64,000 nucleotides of DNA from Mycolicibacterium frederiksbergense (GCF_029893345.1 NZ_JARXVE010000001.1:186001-250000), one strand, 5' to 3'; shown: positions 1 to 8,805, counted from the first letter of the stretch. The notes: a model not told the origin generated them from the letters alone. Made by a program: numbers and translations.

Positions 1-1
1 C

Positions 2-985
2 CCGCACGACGTGCTGACCGAATTCCCGCTGGGGGGACGCCGCGCGGAGCGGGTGGCCCGCGACCGCGACGAGATCGCCGACATCCTGGCCGGGCGCGAC
101 GACCGGCTGCTGGTGGTGGTCGGGCCCTGCTCGGTGCACGATCCTGCGGCTGCGTTGGAGTACGCCGGCCGGCTGGCGAAGCTGGCCGACGAGCTCAAGG
201 ATCGGCTCAAGATCGTGATGCGGGTGTACTTCGAGAAGCCCCGTACCACCATTGGCTGGAAGGGTCTGATCAACGACCCGGGCATGGATGGAACCTTCGA
301 CGTGGCGCGCGGATTGCGCACCGCCCGTCAACTGCTGCTGGACATCATCGACATCGGCCTGCCGGTCGGGTGCGAATTCCTGGAGCCGACCAGCCCGCAG
401 TACATCGCCGACGCCGTGGCCTGGGGTGCGATCGGCGCCCGGACCACCGAGTCGCAGGTGCACCGCCAGCTGGCGTCGGGCCTGTCGATGCCGGTCGGGT
501 TCAAGAACGGCACCGACGGCAACATCCAGGTAGCGGTCGACGGTGTGAAAGCCGCTGCCGCCCAGCACGTCTTCTTCGGTATGGATGATCTGGGCCGCGG
601 CGCGGTGGTGAGCACCGCAGGCAACGAGGATTGCCATGTGATCCTGCGCGGTGGCACCGACGGACCGAACTACGGCGCCGAGTCGGTGACCGGCACCGCG
701 GCCAAGCTGACCGCCGCCGGACTGCCCGGCAGGGTCGTGATCGATTGCAGCCACGCCAATTCCGGTAAGGACCACATCCGTCAGGCTTCGGTGGCCACCG
801 AGGTGGCCCAGCTGGTCCGCGACGGGTTGCCGGTCAGCGGCGTGATGCTGGAGAGCTTCCTGGTCGCCGGCGCCCAGTCGCCCGAGGCCCGGCCGCTCAC
901 CTACGGTCAGTCGGTCACCGACAAGTGCATGGATTGGGAGGCAACCGATCTGGTGCTGCGCGAGCTGGCCAACCGCTCGAGCTAG
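2..985 (+). CDS. Class I (AroG-type) 3-deoxy-7-phosphoheptulonate synthase, 5' end outside window
   Basis: DAHP synthase condenses phosphoenolpyruvate with erythrose 4-phosphate, the first step of the shikimate pathway, in the cytosol. The protein follows the E. coli AroF/G/H type throughout: [56 protein letters not shown] and a C-terminal [13 protein letters not shown] block. A GTG lies at 11, but the three codons before it are open and match the N-terminal side of the family, so the true start is probably left of the window. Mycobacteria normally rely on a type II DAHP synthase, so this looks like an accessory isoenzyme. It meets the PPE gene tail to tail with a 4-bp overlap. Family call is firm; physiological role is inferred. 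Confidence 0.93.
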   Translation, partial: PHDVLTEFPLGGRRAERVARDRDEIADILAGRDDRLLVVVGPCSVHDPAAALEYAGRLAKLADELKDRLKIVMRVYFEKPRTTIGWKGLINDPGMDGTFDVARGLRTARQLLLDIIDIGLPVGCEFLEPTSPQYIADAVAWGAIGARTTESQVHRQLASGLSMPVGFKNGTDGNIQVAVDGVKAAAAQHVFFGMDDLGRGAVVSTAGNEDCHVILRGGTDGPNYGAESVTGTAAKLTAAGLPGRVVIDCSHANSGKDHIRQASVATEVAQLVRDGLPVSGVMLESFLVAGAQSPEARPLTYGQSVTDKCMDWEATDLVLRELANRSS

Positions 986-2490
986 GTCCGCCAGCTGCCG
1001 GGCATCATCGGCGTCGTCGTGCCGTTGCCAAAGGTGTTTTCGGCCAGCGTGGTCAGCCCGGCCGGGCCGGCAACCGAGGATTTCACTGCGGTGCCGGTGA
1101 ATCCGAGATCGCCGGCACCGCTGCCCGACGCGCTGGTGGTCACGGGCTGCTCGGGCGGCGGCGCGGCAGCGTCGTCGGCCGTCATGAACTCGTAGCGGTA
1201 CCCACGGTCCTTGGCCGTCCCCCCGCGGCGCTTGCGGGCCTGCGACCTTCTGCGGTTGATCGCGGCGGCCGTTGCGGCGGCCGCCGCGGATGCTCCGACG
1301 GAGTCCGAGGCTTGGGCGGTGGCGCCGTGGCGCATCGTCGGGCCGAAACCGAATCCGGGACCACCACCGGGCACCGCATAGATGCTGGTTTCCGCGCCGG
1401 TGGCGATCGGGGTGGGTGCCGGCGCCGGGGTGACTGCCGCGGAGGTGGGTGCCGGCGCGGCCGGTGCGCCCGCGGCCACCGAAGGTGATGGGGCGCTGGG
1501 CATTGCGGCCACGGCGGGCTGCTCGGCGGGCTGATTGGCCGCCGCGGGGGCGGGTTCATCGATCGGGATGTCGGGGTTCTGGGTCATCCCGACGAGTCCG
1601 GTCAGGCCCAGCATGCCCAAGGCTGCGCCCGAACCCATCGCGGCGGCGTACAGCGGCGTTCCCATCAGGGCGAAGGTCGCGGCGTATGCGCCGACAAAGA
1701 ACAGGCTCTGATACGTGGTGAACAGCGACGACGGGTTGGCGATGATGTCGGCGATGATCTGGGGAATGGTCTCCGGGTGCAGGATCAGATCCCGCAGCGC
1801 CACGTACATGCCCTGAAAGTGCTTGGACCGTTCGCCGAGCCATTCCTCGATCGGATCGTTGAACGTCAGGGCCAGCCCCGACTCGGCGGCCCGGGCCTGG
1901 GCCGCGGACTGCATCATGGTGGCCGACGCCGAACCGGCCTCCCCGGCGCCCGGGGCCAGCAGTAGCGGGGCCGCGGTGGACGGCGGTGTGGTCGCCACCG
2001 CCACCTCGGAGACGCCCTGGTAAACGGTCATCGTGGTGGCCGCCTGAATCCACATCCGGACGTAGTCGGCCTCGTTGACCGCGATGGGGACGGTGTTGAT
2101 CCCGAAGAAGTTGGTGGACACCAGCACTCCGAGGGTGGCGCGGTTGGCGGCCAGCTCGGCCAGCGTCGGCATGGCCGCCAGGGCCGCGGTGTAGGACGCC
2201 GCCGCTGTCTCGATCTGGGCGGCCACCGCGGCGCTGCTCGCACTTGTCTCACTCAGCCAGGCCAGGTAGGGAACGTGTGCGGCCGTGTAGCGCTCGGCGC
2301 TGGCGCCCTCCCACGCCCCGGCCTGCACCGTGCCCATCAGTGCGGTCAATTCGGTTGCAGCTGAGGAATACTCGGCGCTGAGCGAACTCCAGGCACCGGC
2401 CGCGGCAAACAGCGGTCCGGGGCCTGGGCCGCTGCTGAGCAAGGCCGAATGCACTTCGGGCGGCACCGCCATCCACACCGGGGCGGTCAC
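982..2490 (-). CDS. PPE family protein, PPW subfamily
   Basis: 502 residues starting at GTG. The first ~180 residues are a PPE domain: [15 protein letters not shown] near the N-terminus, then a helical region with [11 protein letters not shown], the WxG-like turn used in PE-PPE and type VII secretion recognition. A long Ala/Pro-rich middle leads to a C-terminal block containing GFTGT and a final PMMPGSW, which fit the GFxGT and PxxPxxW signatures of the PPW subfamily. No PE partner is nearby. It lies 138 bp downstream of a heme oxygenase on the same strand, which is suggestive because some mycobacterial PPE proteins take part in heme-iron uptake; that role is inference. Probably exported by an ESX system to the cell envelope. 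Confidence 0.93.
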   Translation of the reverse strand: MTAPVWMAVPPEVHSALLSSGPGPGPLFAAAGAWSSLSAEYSSAATELTALMGTVQAGAWEGASAERYTAAHVPYLAWLSETSASSAAVAAQIETAAASYTAALAAMPTLAELAANRATLGVLVSTNFFGINTVPIAVNEADYVRMWIQAATTMTVYQGVSEVAVATTPPSTAAPLLLAPGAGEAGSASATMMQSAAQARAAESGLALTFNDPIEEWLGERSKHFQGMYVALRDLILHPETIPQIIADIIANPSSLFTTYQSLFFVGAYAATFALMGTPLYAAAMGSGAALGMLGLTGLVGMTQNPDIPIDEPAPAAANQPAEQPAVAAMPSAPSPSVAAGAPAAPAPTSAAVTPAPAPTPIATGAETSIYAVPGGGPGFGFGPTMRHGATAQASDSVGASAAAAATAAAINRRRSQARKRRGGTAKDRGYRYEFMTADDAAAPPPEQPVTTSASGSGAGDLGFTGTAVKSSVAGPAGLTTLAENTFGNGTTTPMMPGSWRT

Positions 2491-2532
2491 CTCGGGTTCC
2501 TCGTCATGAAGCTGCTCCCGGTTGAAAGGTTT

Positions 2533-2550
2533 GCCTAACCAAAGTTAGGC
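2533..2550. promoter_or_regulatory. Inverted repeat upstream of the PPE gene
   Basis: Perfect 7-bp arms GCCTAAC and GTTAGGC separated by CAAA, about 45 bp upstream of the PPE start codon. The TAGG half-sites recall iron-box sequences, but their order is reversed relative to the IdeR/DtxR consensus, so the binding protein is not assigned. Confidence 0.4.
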
Positions 2551-2628
2551 GAATCTCCGGCAGCGTAGCTCAACTCTTCGCGATTGTGTGGGGTATCTCC
2601 TCGCCGGTGGCGCGGGTGTGGCGGCCGC

Positions 2629-3285
2629 TCAGCGACGGTAGGCCGGCAGATTCTCGGCGAGCTCGTCGAACACACCCTGGTTGAGGCCGAAGGCCAATTT
2701 CACCTCGTCGACCACGCGATCGATCTCGCTGTCGTCCAGGCCCAGCCCGTCGAGGCGATCCCGGTAGGCGTCCTTGTACGGCTTGGGCCGTACCGGGAAG
2801 TCGTAGAACGCCAGGCCCGCGCCGTCCAAGTCGAAGGAGCGCCCCAGTATCCGACCGATGGCCTGGCCGCCGGAAAGGTCACCCAGATAGCGGGTGTAGT
2901 GGTGCGCCACCAGCGCTCCGCCCCAGGGGTTGTCGGTGAACCGGGCGCAATAGGCCCGTACCGCCGGCGAGTCGACGTCGCGATTGGCGCCCGGTGCCCA
3001 ATGCGCCAGATCGGCGTCGATGGCCTCCAGTCGCTCCAGGGCGGGGTCGTACACGGCGCCGACCAGTGGGTCGTTGCGGTGCTCCCGGACGGCCTCCTCC
3101 AGGGCGTGGTAGATCGCGCGCAACCGCAGCAGATAGTCGACGTAGCCCTGCTCGTTGACCCGCCCGCCGAGCAGTTCGGTGACAAATGACGACTGTTCGG
3201 CCGCGTCGTGCTGGTCGGTCGAGTCCTGGCGCATCGCCACTGACAACGAGCGGACGGACTCGGATGTAACGGGCCTTGGCGGCAT
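2629..3285 (-). CDS. Biliverdin-producing heme oxygenase (HmuO type)
   Basis: Heme oxygenase opens heme to biliverdin, CO and free iron in the cytosol. The N-terminal helix carries QDSTDQHDAAEQSSF, whose His (about residue 26) is the expected proximal heme ligand as in HmuO. The distal helix carries HHYTRYLGDLSGGQAIG with the conserved GDLSGG. At 218 residues it has family length. ATG at 3285 was chosen because GGAG lies six bases upstream; a GTG at 3297 is possible but lacks a site. A 30-bp perfect inverted repeat sits just upstream and a TetR gene ends about 100 bp upstream on the same strand, suggesting local repression. The PPE gene follows downstream. Confidence 0.92.
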   Translation of the reverse strand: MPPRPVTSESVRSLSVAMRQDSTDQHDAAEQSSFVTELLGGRVNEQGYVDYLLRLRAIYHALEEAVREHRNDPLVGAVYDPALERLEAIDADLAHWAPGANRDVDSPAVRAYCARFTDNPWGGALVAHHYTRYLGDLSGGQAIGRILGRSFDLDGAGLAFYDFPVRPKPYKDAYRDRLDGLGLDDSEIDRVVDEVKLAFGLNQGVFDELAENLPAYRR

Positions 3286-3315
3286 ACTCGGCTCCACTTG
3301 GTAGGACTCAACTTT

Positions 3316-3345
3316 GACAGGTTGTCAGCATCCTGACAACCTGTC
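3316..3345. promoter_or_regulatory. Perfect 30-bp inverted repeat, probable TetR operator
   Basis: Arms GACAGGTTGTCAG and CTGACAACCTGTC (13 bp each, no mismatch) flank CATC. It lies about 30 bp upstream of the heme oxygenase start, so a bound repressor would cover the promoter. The adjacent TetR gene (3393-3959) is the natural candidate. Binding is inferred. Confidence 0.7.
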
Positions 3346-3392
3346 TGAAACCTAACACGGTGTCGCCGGGTTCGGGGGGCTACGTCTCGGGG

Positions 3393-3959
3393 CTAGGGTG
3401 TGGCGCCCAAAGCCCGGAGGATGAACTGCTCGATGGCTGTCGCCGGGAGATGGCGTGGGGCTAGGCACGCGTGCAGCAGAGACATGGTGGCGGGTTCGTC
3501 GTCGATGACGAACTGCCCCGCGGCCACACCGTCGGCCAGGATCTCGCGTAGCACGTCTTCGACGGCCACCACATGGTCGCGGATGGCCAGCATGGTTTCG
3601 GTCGACACCGCGCCGTAGAGCTGCACGCCCATGCCCATGTGGAATTCCTGCCCGGCCTCCAGCTGATGCCGGATGTAGACCTTCAGCCGCTCGACCGGAT
3701 CGTCGACTTCGGACAGGGCGGCCCGCAACCCGTCGAGATAGCGGATCGTCTCGTGTGAGGCGAAGGCGATCACCACCGATTCCTTGTCCGGAAAATGGTG
3801 ATAGATCGCGGTCCGTCCGATACCGGCCTCGGCCGCGAGCTTGGCCATCGTGATCGCGTCGAAGCTGTGGTCGACCATCAGCGTGGCGAAGGCCTCGAAA
3901 ATGCGCTGCTGGACCAGCTCGCGGTGTTCTTCGACCGATGAGGCGCTGATCCTGGGCAC
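3393..3959 (-). CDS. TetR family transcriptional regulator
   Basis: 188 residues from GTG at 3959. The N-terminal helix-turn-helix reads ITMAKLAAEAGIGRTAIYHHFPDKES, a standard TetR DNA-binding motif; the C-terminal helical ligand domain is unassigned. An open frame continues to 4115, but that extension is rich in Arg/Pro, unlike the family, and would overlap the start of the divergent hydrolase gene. The start at VPRISASSVEEHRELV matches usual TetR architecture, although its ribosome site is weak. It lies between the heme oxygenase (same strand, downstream) and a divergent membrane hydrolase, so either may be its target; the 30-bp inverted repeat favours the heme oxygenase. Confidence 0.88.
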   Translation of the reverse strand: MPRISASSVEEHRELVQQRIFEAFATLMVDHSFDAITMAKLAAEAGIGRTAIYHHFPDKESVVIAFASHETIRYLDGLRAALSEVDDPVERLKVYIRHQLEAGQEFHMGMGVQLYGAVSTETMLAIRDHVVAVEDVLREILADGVAAGQFVIDDEPATMSLLHACLAPRHLPATAIEQFILRALGATP

Positions 3960-4075
3960 GCTCGACTCTAACGCTCTTCGCGACGGTTGCTGCGGTGCGG
4001 CGCGTTCGGCTACCGGTTCGGGGTTGGGCCGTCCACTACAGTCTCGGTACCCAACTGAATGAAGGGCGGTACTTC

Positions 4076-4687
4076 GTGCTGCGTGCTTTACCGCTAGTTC
4101 AATCCGTCCCTTCACGATTGGGGGCCGCGGCGCGCACGCTGCATCCGGTCGGACTCTCGGTCGCGTTGCTGTTCTTCGCCTGGTCGATGAGCCCGTCCCT
4201 GCTGCCGCGGCCCTGGTATCTGCAGGGGGTCGCGACCGGCATCAGCGTCGCGATCGGTTACGGGCTGGGGTGCGCCGTGGCGTGGGTGGTGCGCCGCTGC
4301 GGGATCCGCCCGCAATGGTCGTCGCGTACCAAGGCCGTTGGTTGGTGGACGCTGGCGCTTGCGGCCCTGGTGGTCGTCCCAGCGTTCCTGGTTCTGGGGT
4401 CATGGTGGCAGCAGATTCTGCGCGACCTGATCGGTATGCCGCGGGCTCAGCGGTCCTTCTACCTCCTGGTGCTGCTCATTGCCGCGGTGATTGCGTTGGC
4501 GATCCTGGCGATCGGGCGTGGATTGCGTTGGGTCATCAACCGTTTGACCGTTATTGGCGGGCGGGCGGGTGGTACCGGGCCCGGTGGCCCGGTTGGCCGC
4601 GGTGGTGATCGTGGTGGCCCTGGTGGTGATGGGGCTCGACGGCGCGTTGCACCGTGGGCTGTTGGGCATGGCCGAACGTTCGGCTGA
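4076..4687 (+). CDS. N-terminal membrane half of an Abhydrolase_9-type protein, frameshifted
   Basis: Starts at GTG 4076 behind AAGGGCGG. Up to about 4550 the translation gives four membrane segments with MSPSLLPRPWYLQG near the N-terminus, typical of the N-terminal domain of the large actinobacterial membrane alpha/beta-hydrolase family (PF15420/PF10081). After INRLTVIGG it becomes a Gly/Arg-rich run and stops, while the +1 frame continues the expected protein (RVVPGPVARLAAVV). The switch falls at GGCGGGCGGGCGGG (4556-4569), a likely site for a one-base slip. Joined to the next entry it gives about 557 residues, the usual family length. It may be a true mutation or a sequencing error. Confidence 0.7.
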   Translation: MLRALPLVQSVPSRLGAAARTLHPVGLSVALLFFAWSMSPSLLPRPWYLQGVATGISVAIGYGLGCAVAWVVRRCGIRPQWSSRTKAVGWWTLALAALVVVPAFLVLGSWWQQILRDLIGMPRAQRSFYLLVLLIAAVIALAILAIGRGLRWVINRLTVIGGRAGGTGPGGPVGRGGDRGGPGGDGARRRVAPWAVGHGRTFG

Positions 4688-5750
4688 GGCGGCCGACAAG
4701 AGCACCGCCGAGGGCGTGACCCAGCCGAGCGCTCCGGAACGTTCCGGCTCGCCGGCCTCGGCGCAGGCGTGGGACACCCTCGGGCGGGAGGGTCGCAATT
4801 TCGTCGGCCGCGGTCCTACAGCCGAACAGATCTCGAAGGTGACCGGCGCAGTGGCGCTCACCCCGATCCGGGTATACGCCGGGCGCACCGCCGCCGACAG
4901 CGTCGAGGGCATCGCCGAACAGGTGATCGGTGAACTGCACCGTACGCATGCCTTTGATCGCAAGGTGCTGGCCGTGGTGACCACGACGGGGCGCGGTTGG
5001 GTGAACCCGAACGTCGCGGCAGCCTTCGAATACGTCAACGGCGGCGACACCGCGATCGCCGCGATGCAGTACTCGTTCTTGCCCAGCGCACTGTCCTTCA
5101 TCGCCGACCGCGAGACACCCCCGTTGGCAGGCCAGTCGTTGTTCGAAGCGGTGCACCGGGTTTGGGCGGGGCTGCCCGAGGGGAAGCGGCCCAAGCTGGT
5201 GGTGTTCGGGGAGAGCCTGGGCTCGTTCGGCGGGCAGTCGGCCTTCAGTTCAGCGGCCGACATCGTCGCCCGCACCGACGGTGCACTGCTGGTCGGCACG
5301 CCGAACTTCGCCCAGCCGTGGGGGAGGATCACCGCCGATCGGGATCCCGGGTCCTTGGAGCGGCTGCCGGTGGTCGACGAGGGCCGCCACATCCGGTTCG
5401 CCTCCCGGACCTCCGATGTGGATCTGGCTGGGCCGTGGGAGTTTCCGCGGGTGGTGTTCTGGCAGCACGCCAGTGACCCGATCACCTGGTGGTCGTTCGA
5501 CCTGCTGCTGCACCGCCCGGATTGGCTGCGCGAACCGCTTGGGCCGGATGTGGACCCGGGGATGCGTTGGCTGCCGTTCGTGACGTTCTGGCAGGTGACA
5601 CTCGACATGATTTTCTCCGCCGACGTCCCGTACGGATATGGGCACGCCTTCGGTCCGGATGCCGCCGACCTGTGGGTGGACATCCTGGCACCGCGGGGAT
5701 GGGATCCCGCCGTCACACAGCGGATTCAGGACTCGATCGCCGCGGGCTGA
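4554..5750 (+). CDS. Catalytic half of an Abhydrolase_9-type membrane hydrolase, frameshifted from its N-terminus
   Basis: The first codons (TTG at 4554) continue the last membrane segment of the preceding half. The body is a hydrolase of the PF10081 family: VVFGESLGSFGGQSAFSS is the nucleophile elbow (GESLG), followed by GALLVGTPNF and a C-terminal half with VVFWQHASDPITWW, which supplies a candidate acidic residue. The active site is expected on the outer face or in the membrane; substrates of this family are not well known. An independent start at 4554 is unlikely because it would cut the transmembrane domain. The reading frame is intact to the stop at 5750. Confidence 0.75.
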   Translation: MAGGRVVPGPVARLAAVVIVVALVVMGLDGALHRGLLGMAERSAEAADKSTAEGVTQPSAPERSGSPASAQAWDTLGREGRNFVGRGPTAEQISKVTGAVALTPIRVYAGRTAADSVEGIAEQVIGELHRTHAFDRKVLAVVTTTGRGWVNPNVAAAFEYVNGGDTAIAAMQYSFLPSALSFIADRETPPLAGQSLFEAVHRVWAGLPEGKRPKLVVFGESLGSFGGQSAFSSAADIVARTDGALLVGTPNFAQPWGRITADRDPGSLERLPVVDEGRHIRFASRTSDVDLAGPWEFPRVVFWQHASDPITWWSFDLLLHRPDWLREPLGPDVDPGMRWLPFVTFWQVTLDMIFSADVPYGYGHAFGPDAADLWVDILAPRGWDPAVTQRIQDSIAAG

Positions 5751-5781
5751 GCGCTGGGGCTCGGTCGATAGGCTGCGCGCC

Positions 5782-6255
5782 ATGGGATCCGATGAGTACC
5801 GCCAACTGCTCGCTCGCACACTCACCGCGCATTCGGAGCTGGCCGCCTCGCGGTTGCGGGCGATTGTGGCGGCCCTGCCGGAGAGGGCCACCGGGATCGA
5901 GGTCGGCGTCTTCCCGGACCAGGATGGGGAGGGCACCTTCGATGTGTCCGTCGCACTCGCCGGGCCGGATTCGTATGTACTGAATCAGGCGATAGCGGCG
6001 CATCGGGAACTGTTCACCTTCAACCACGACAACGCCGCCGAAATCGACCTGCCGATGTTTGGTTCCCGCGCGGCCGGGTTCTGCGTTCAGGACGTCATCG
6101 TCGATGCTGTCGCCGATTGGGTCGAATCGCTGTGGAGTGCGGGCATCGGGGATAGGTCACCGGTGGGCTGCTTCATCTTCGGTGACGAGGATTACGGAAC
6201 GACGACACCGAGGTCGGTCGGTGGATCGGGGAGTCATGCGGCGGGCGGGGCTTGA
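5782..6255 (+). CDS. Conserved hypothetical protein, function unknown
   Basis: 157 residues from ATG at 5782, 32 bp after the hydrolase. The sequence is an acidic, soluble alpha/beta-type protein with no signal peptide or membrane segment. Recognisable points are a helical N-terminus (YRQLLARTLTAHSELAASRLR), a central strand region ending in FTFNHDNAAEIDLPMF, and FIFGDEDYGTTTP near the C-terminus. I do not recognise catalytic motifs. The tail after GTTTP is Gly/Ser-rich and may be a non-conserved extension. It is the last gene before the first tRNA cluster, which is transcribed toward it. Confidence 0.7.
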   Translation: MGSDEYRQLLARTLTAHSELAASRLRAIVAALPERATGIEVGVFPDQDGEGTFDVSVALAGPDSYVLNQAIAAHRELFTFNHDNAAEIDLPMFGSRAAGFCVQDVIVDAVADWVESLWSAGIGDRSPVGCFIFGDEDYGTTTPRSVGGSGSHAAGGA

Positions 6256-6414
6256 GTCCGTCGATCGCCGGACGGGCGGTCGTGCTGTGGCCTGATTCAC
6301 ACTCTCGCCGCGGCTGAATCGAACGCCCGGCCGCGGGGCAGATCCCATACGGGCGAGAAGATTTGGCGCATCTCGACGGATGTCGCAACACCGGACAACC
6401 GGCCCGAGCGGGGA

Positions 6415-6489
6415 TGGTGCGCGATACTGGGATTGAACCAGTGACCTCTTCCGTGTCAGGGAAGCGCTCTCCCGCTGAGCTAATCGCGC
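6415..6489 (-). tRNA. tRNA-Val (GAC), copy 1
   Basis: On the minus strand the sequence folds as a standard cloverleaf: acceptor GCGCGAT pairs with ATCGCGC, anticodon loop CTGACAC (anticodon GAC), T-loop GGTTCAATCC, and an encoded CCA end. It is last in the Gly-Cys-Val cluster. Confidence 0.95.
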
Positions 6490-6503
6490 TGGTCGAAATT
6501 TGT

Positions 6504-6577
6504 TGGAGGTGGAGACGGGAATCGAACCCGTGTGCACGGCTTTGCAGGCCGTTGCCTCACCACTCGGCCACTCCACC
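6504..6577 (-). tRNA. tRNA-Cys (GCA), copy 1
   Basis: Minus-strand cloverleaf with acceptor GGTGGAG/CTCCACC, anticodon loop CTGCAAA (GCA), T-loop GGTTCGATTCC, discriminator U and an encoded CCA. Middle gene of the cluster. Confidence 0.95.
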
Positions 6578-6607
6578 ATTGGGGTTGATGCCACAATCGC
6601 ACCTTCG

Positions 6608-6680
6608 AGCGGATGACGGGATTCGAACCCGCGACCCTCACCTTGGCAAGGTGATGCGCTACCAACTGCGCTACATCCGC
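6608..6680 (-). tRNA. tRNA-Gly (GCC), copy 1
   Basis: Minus-strand cloverleaf with acceptor GCGGATG/CATCCGC, anticodon loop TTGCCAA (GCC), T-loop GGTTCGAATCC. CCA is not encoded. First gene of the cluster; the promoter should lie within the repeated sequence just upstream (6681-6751). Confidence 0.95.
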
Positions 6681-6905
6681 GCGCCACGGGCGAGTTCGTC
6701 GCCCGTCGCGATGCAGAACATTAGTCCACGGATGCGCGCAGACACAAATCCTCGTTCTGACTTGCTTTGTGGGGCAACAAAAACGGTGCACGTCAGCGAA
6801 ACGGCAAGGCGTTACGTCACGGTGCCATGGCGCCGGTAGGGCCGAGGGCGTCGGTGATCCGGATGCCGGCGGCAGGCGTCACAGGGTAGTTCGTAGGATT
6901 CCCAG

Positions 6906-8576
6906 ATGCCGCTCAACGCCGGTGAGACGTTCGCCGTGTTCCGGATCATTCGACTGCTGGGGTCAGGCGGGACGGGGGAGGTGTACCTCGCTCAGCATCC
7001 CAGGCGCCCTCGCGGTGACGCGCTGACGGTGCTGTCCAAGGATTGGTCCGCCGAACCCGAGTACCGGGAGCGGTTTTGCCGTGAGGCGGATTTGGCCGCC
7101 ACGCTGTGGCATCCCAACATCGCCAGGGTCCGCGGTCGCGGGGAACACGACGGTCAGCTCTGGATGTCTATGGACTTCGCCGACGGCACGAATCTCGCTG
7201 GTCTGCTCGATCAGCGGTACCCCAACGGCCTGCCGCGCGAGCAGGTTTTCCACATCGTCATCGCGGTTGCCGGGGCTCTCGACTACGCGCACAAACATGG
7301 ATTGCTGCATCGCGATGTCAGGCCGGCCAACATCATCCTCAGTGACGTCGACCGCGTTGCGGAGCCGCAGGCTGTTCTCGCCGGCCTTGGTATCGCGCGC
7401 GGCATCGGCGACAGGTCCGGCTATGCAGCGCCTGAACAACTGGTGGGAGAGGACGTCGACGGTCGTGCAGACCAGTACGCCCTGGCCTGCATCGCGTACC
7501 AGCTGTTGACCGGGGAGCAACTGTTCGCGCACTCCAATCCCGCTGTCGTGGTCAGCCGCCACGTCAACTCGAAGCCGCCGGTGTTGGCTGACACCCGGCC
7601 CGAGTTGGCCGACCTCGACCCGGTGCTGGCCAAAGCCCTCGCCAAGAACCCGGCTGACCGATTCGCCAGCTGCGGCGCTTTCGCACACGCGCTGGCCGAT
7701 GAAACCCCGATGCCCGCACTGACTTTGGCGCTGGCACCGGCCGCACCTGTACCCAGTCGAGCAGCGACCGGGTTTCGGCTGCCCGAGACACCAAGCTGGG
7801 CACCCGTAGCGGCGATCGCCGCCGCCGGCATCGTCGTCGCCAGTGTCGGCGTGTGGCAGCTGTGGCCATCCCCTGAGGCCGCAGCGACTGAGCAGCCGAG
7901 CCAACTGCCCAGCGCAGCCATTGCGAGCGCCACGAACGCGGCGATCACCCCGTCGCCCAGCGGCCCGGTCTTTGATGGCCTCTACCGCCTCGATTACGAC
8001 AACCCCCGCGCCACCCTCAACGGCAGTCCCTGGCCGCCGGCGGGCAACCAAATCGCAAGCTACTGGTGGGCATTCCGCTCGACCTGCAAACCCTCGGGAT
8101 GCGTTGCGACGTCGACGCGGATGGACAGCACCAACCACGCCGTCCCCTTCGTCGAAGGTGGCGGTATGACAGCCGTATTCCGCTTCATCAACAATTCTTG
8201 GCAGGGTGATCCGGGGAGAGGCACACTGCCGTGCGAGGCGCCGATCGTCGGGCAAGCTCAGGCAACGGATACGGCGTTGGCATTGACGCCACAGCCTGAC
8301 GGCGGGCTGGCCGGCGCTCAAACCACCACGATCCAATCCAACGAATGCGGGCTGCAAGGTGCGGTGATCACCGTGCCCGTGCACGCCACCCGGCTCGAAG
8401 ACGTGCCACCGGGGAACCCGGTCGCCGATCCTGTCGCGGTCCCAGACCCGTTGTCGCCGGCTCCTCAGCTGCCCCCGCCGCCGGCGATTGGCTCGATCAT
8501 GACAAACCCCGCCCCGCCCGCCGGAATCATGCCGCCGGATGCCGCTCCGCTGCCGCCGGTACCGGTAGGCAACTAA
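6906..8576 (+). CDS. PknF-like membrane Ser/Thr kinase homologue with lost catalytic residues (predicted pseudokinase)
   Basis: 556 residues. A kinase fold (about 1-265) is followed by one membrane segment (about 299-320) and an extracytoplasmic domain with four Cys and a Pro-rich tail. The Gly loop ([10 protein letters not shown]), alphaC Glu60, HRD at 135-137, Asn142 and APE-like AAPE at 174-177 remain. The beta3 lysine, expected in DALKVL as in PknF, is Thr41 (ACG); the catalytic-loop lysine is Arg139 (HRDVRPAN); and the DFG motif is GLG (160-162). Loss of both the ATP-anchoring lysine and the magnesium-binding aspartate predicts little or no phosphotransfer, leaving a signal-sensing or scaffold role. 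It lies between two copies of a tRNA cluster. A perfect stem-loop follows at 8678-8701. Confidence 0.9.
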   Translation: MPLNAGETFAVFRIIRLLGSGGTGEVYLAQHPRRPRGDALTVLSKDWSAEPEYRERFCREADLAATLWHPNIARVRGRGEHDGQLWMSMDFADGTNLAGLLDQRYPNGLPREQVFHIVIAVAGALDYAHKHGLLHRDVRPANIILSDVDRVAEPQAVLAGLGIARGIGDRSGYAAPEQLVGEDVDGRADQYALACIAYQLLTGEQLFAHSNPAVVVSRHVNSKPPVLADTRPELADLDPVLAKALAKNPADRFASCGAFAHALADETPMPALTLALAPAAPVPSRAATGFRLPETPSWAPVAAIAAAGIVVASVGVWQLWPSPEAAATEQPSQLPSAAIASATNAAITPSPSGPVFDGLYRLDYDNPRATLNGSPWPPAGNQIASYWWAFRSTCKPSGCVATSTRMDSTNHAVPFVEGGGMTAVFRFINNSWQGDPGRGTLPCEAPIVGQAQATDTALALTPQPDGGLAGAQTTTIQSNECGLQGAVITVPVHATRLEDVPPGNPVADPVAVPDPLSPAPQLPPPPAIGSIMTNPAPPAGIMPPDAAPLPPVPVGN

Positions 8577-8677
8577 CTCACCAATCAGGCATACCCATGT
8601 GATTGCCGGCCGCAGCAGGGTCGAGTGGCCGAATCAACCCGATATGTCATTCCGCAATCGTTCTGTAAACAGCAGAA

Positions 8678-8701
8678 AGGCCCGGTTCGAAAACCGGGCC
8701 T
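8678..8701. terminator. Stem-loop terminator between the pseudokinase gene and tRNA cluster copy 2
   Basis: Perfect 10-bp stem AGGCCCGGTT/AACCGGGCCT with a CGAA tetraloop. No strong U-run, as is common for mycobacterial terminators. It can serve both the kinase gene (plus) and the tRNA operon (minus). Confidence 0.75.
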
Positions 8702-8716
8702 GACCTCGCAAAACTA

Positions 8717-8791
8717 TGGTGCGCGATACTGGGATTGAACCAGTGACCTCTTCCGTGTCAGGGAAGCGCTCTCCCGCTGAGCTAATCGCGC
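8717..8791 (-). tRNA. tRNA-Val (GAC), copy 2
   Basis: Identical to the gene at 6415-6489, with anticodon GAC and encoded CCA. Confidence 0.95.
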
Positions 8792-8805
8792 TGGTCGAAA
8801 TATGT

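Larger units (their letters stand above)
6414..6751. repeat. Direct repeat copy 1 carrying tRNA-Gly, tRNA-Cys and tRNA-Val
   Basis: 338 bp that recur at 8716-9053 with only three differences: T/A in the Val-Cys spacer and two in the last 25 bp. The copy includes all three tRNA genes, their spacers and about 70 bp upstream of tRNA-Gly, and both ends are abrupt. The two copies bracket the pseudokinase gene. Confidence 0.95.

Noticed and set aside
6157..6839. Open frames on both strands across the tRNA cluster (and again at 8714-9159)
   Set aside because: They arise from translating tRNA genes and give the familiar spurious motifs such as GEGRGFESRHP and VAQLVAHHLAKVRVAGSNP. The tRNA folds explain the sequence.
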